Positions 61,480-64,000 of a DNA stretch of 64,000 bases are shown piece after piece. A program made the position numbers and the translations under genes. The stretch spans positions 18,717,079-18,781,078 of the forward strand of contig JALMQS010000128.1 of NCBI GenBank assembly GCA_024734495.1. Reading direction: 5' to 3'. Under the pieces are notes generated by a model. That model ran no database searches. It had not been told where the DNA came from and worked only from the letters and a program-made list of their open reading frames with translations. Position 1 is the stretch's first letter; the number at the start of each line of letters is the position of its first letter. The DNA comes from Forficula auricularia (Eukaryota > Arthropoda > Insecta > Dermaptera > Forficulidae).

Positions 61480-62300
61480 CCGTTTCTAAGTCATATTATT
61501 TTAACTGTAGTCTTCTGAATGTTTTTATAATTTCAAACCATGGTGTGATTGGTATTTTCGGCATTATAGTGTGAAGGTATTTTCCTTTATGTTGGCTATT
61601 GGACTCCCATAAGGATTTACATTTCATCAGGCTATTGTATTCAAGTCATGCATAAGCTCCCCAAATCGGAAGGTTGAAAGTATTAATGGGTTCATCTAAT
61701 GTTAAGGATTTTCGAGCCTTTGGTCAACTCTTTTGTTATTTTCAATTCCAGAGAGTCTATGGATCCAAAACAATTTAAGAAATGTGTTATTTTTATTAAA
61801 ATTTCATTGATGATTTCCCGAAGGGTGAATCGCGACCTAAAATTGTGTACACCTACTTCCACTTTCATTTCCAAGTAGAAGACAACAAAATACAATAGGT
61901 TATCTAATGAATTCCAGTAATCCAAGTAATTCCAAAGACGGTGTACACCTAATTCCAGTCGCGGTTCACCTCTCGTGATTTCCATTATTAGATATAAGGA
62001 TTTTTTATTTTTTGGAAAACCTTTTTAATTGCTATAATTATGATTTAGGACTCGGTGCATATTAATACTTGATTAATATCGTATTTAGCAACTCTTTCAC
62101 ATATTTTATTGCTTCTCTAAATAGCTATGCATTCACCCGTAAATAAAGAAGGCATAGCTTCAAATTTATAACTTTTATATACATTTACTGATGGAAACCA
62201 CCAAGCGCAGCCCACCATAGAAGGATTGGATTTTTCAGATCCGTCTGTAAAAATTAGATAGCTATCAGGGAAATTTGATCTATAGTTTTTAAGGAATTTG
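61480..62300 (-). pseudogene. Non-LTR retrotransposon RNase H relic, split by an insertion
   Basis: On the minus strand 62300-62050 encodes an RNase H start: SYLIFTDGSEKSNPSMVGCA, then WWFPSVNVYKSYKFEAMPSL and FTGECIAI. FTDGS is the first catalytic-Asp motif. Downstream, 61690-61480 gives W-KSNSQHKGKYLHTIMPKI and PITPWFEIIKTFRRLQ, the part after RNase H in such elements. Between them (about 61700-61985) lies a repeat fragment with a relative at 17030-17160. Stops interrupt the frame. Confidence 0.6.
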
Positions 62301-62764
62301 GTGTTGGTAGTTGGTGAAACATTTTTTTAAAATTATTGGATAAAAAATACTTTCTGTTTCTCCTGAAGATGGGTTAGTCACCTGAAATATATATATCGAG
62401 ATTAAAGATTCTCCAAAAATAAATTCGTTTTATTTTTTATATCTTAATGTGAAACCTACCAAGTATTTTTTATCCAATAATTTTAAATTTTATCTAACAT
62501 ATGTATGAAATAAAGTATTTATTTTAGACTTTTCACTCATATGAACTTTTCTGTTGGAAATTAAATATTCTTTAATAAGGGCATTATATAAATTTGTGTA
62601 ACTCAAAGAGTTAGGTAGTAATGGTGAAATTTATGTGGAAAGTTAGATAAACACTGCTCTATCGCTCTAGATATTCTCAACCTATAAATAAGCTGACGTG
62701 TTCTGATGTGGACATCCACTTGACTTTACCATACAACCTGGGCCCTAAAATTATTTATAATCAT

Positions 62765-63115
62765 GTAGGGGGGGGGTTAGTTTTTGAATTTTTAAACTTC
62801 TGGTGTCCCACTGATTATGTATACAAAATTTAGTTGAGTTTGGTAAATGGCCAAGATTTTCATTTTTTGACCCCCCCCCCCCCCCATTTTGGGCGGTTAG
62901 TTTTTGTATTTTTATACTTCATGGGGTCCACTGATTATGTATACAAAATTTGGTTGAGTTTGGTATATGACCAAGATTTTCATTTTTTGACCCCCCCCCC
63001 ATTTTAGGCGGTTAGTTTTTGCATTTTTAGACTTCTGGGGGTCCACTGATTATGTATACAAAATTTGTTTGAATTTGCTCAAACGGCCTAGATTTTTAAT
63101 TTTTAAGCCCCCTTA
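62765..63115 (+). repeat. Three-copy, about 116-bp tandem repeat with poly-C
   Basis: The units share ccactgattatgtatacaaa, attttcattttttgaccccc and gcggttagtttttg. The C runs have different lengths. Single relatives occur at about 47030-47160, 50840-50880 and 60950-61170. Confidence 0.8.
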
Positions 63116-63497
63116 ATTTTGGGTCGATATGCACCAAAATCTAATCAGCTCTTAATCTCAATGGACCAAAACTACGTGTGAAATTTGGTTTCGATGTTCA
63201 CACTAGTTTTTAAGGTAGCTCGTCCACAAAAATTTGGTAACCCACAGACTAACTAACAACCAGACAACCAGACTAACCAGACATTTTGACAAAACAATAA
63301 TTATCTCGAAAAATATAATTTTTTGGATGTTCACTTATTAGAGATTTTTTGTAGAGCGAAATGCCATGGTTTCGCTCAATTTTTTTAATCAAAATAGTTT
63401 CAGCCGTTTTGAGATATTTCGAAAAAAAAGAAGGAAAAAAACCACTTTTTTCATGAACGATTACAATATTTGACCATACCCTGTATGGTAAAGTAAA
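63050..63497 (-). repeat. F2 family copy
   Basis: The minus strand matches the 50410 copy from its catacagggtatgg end inward. Confidence 0.7.
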
Positions 63498-64000
63498 AAA
63501 CTCTCAGGAAGTATCATTTTGATAATTTAATATCCTAAAATATTGGACATTATATATAATTAGCTCAGATCAATATTTTAGTAGCTAGAAAGATTTTTAA
63601 TTTCAATAACTAAACAACATTTTATTAAATTATAATCGGTTTAATATAAAGGGGACTGTCCACTATGAATGTGAAAATGTTTATCGAAATCCGAGTCATC
63701 AGCCAAATACATTATTTTGTTATTCAAAAAATTATTTGGACAATTCATTGGGCTTCAATTACTACATTAATAACAATTAATACACGTATTGAAAAATATT
63801 TAAATTCTTATAACTCGAAAACTATGGATTTTAGAGATTTCATCCACATATAAGATTTTTTGTTAGAAATTTAATGCAGTAATATGTTGTTTATTTTTTA
63901 TTCAAAAAATAATCTAAGTCAATTCATTGGGCTTGAATTTTTATATTGAAAAATATTTGCATATCCCTAGCTCGGAAAACGCGAGGGGGTGGAATGTTGA

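Overview
This window is AT-rich nuclear DNA from a eukaryote, most likely an arthropod and probably an insect. The signs are GT-AG introns, tRNA-headed SINEs, mariner, hAT and PIF/Harbinger-type elements, non-LTR retrotransposon debris, and no bacterial gene structure. I cannot name the species. Nearly all open frames are short and accidental. Long homopolymers (A/T runs, and C or G runs up to about 16) occur throughout and probably include sequencing or assembly errors.

The most gene-like locus is on the minus strand at 43962-49632. It is a spliced six-exon gene whose exons are too small or broken to show up as long ORFs. Its splice sites are all GT-AG, exon phases agree, and a start codon in good context gives an MGNCLC N-terminus followed by a basic run, the form of an N-myristoylated and probably palmitoylated membrane anchor. 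The body is acidic and then coiled-coil. Two one-base losses at homopolymers break the frame in exons 5 and 6. A segment of exon 6 has been amplified into a nine-copy, about 243-bp tandem array, and every copy carries the same TAA. It is either a dying gene or a real gene seen through assembly errors. I do not recognise the family.

Layout: 1-24 kb is mostly unique AT-rich DNA with seven isolated GC-rich islands (candidate regulatory modules), two palindromic Harbinger-type MITEs (3509-3709, 20382-20576), a 5'-truncated non-LTR retrotransposon with a nested SINE (5949-7090), and small hAT copies (7268-7987, 10525-11069). 24-41 kb is a dense nest of foldback elements, repeats sharing ends such as accgacttcaaaaa, a complete hAT with 8-bp target duplications (34479-36981) that carries a giant foldback, and a recurring family called F1 here. 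41.2-42.1 kb holds a TTF/DUF4371-type hAT-like relic. 43.9-49.8 kb is the spliced gene. 50-64 kb returns to repeats: foldbacks with a hammerhead-like apex, a dead mariner, F1 copies, a C-rich tract, RNase H relics and a poly-C tandem repeat.

Apart from the spliced gene and two isolated candidate exons (about 863-1060 and 57282-57428), I see no host protein-coding sequence. The transposon relics are all broken.
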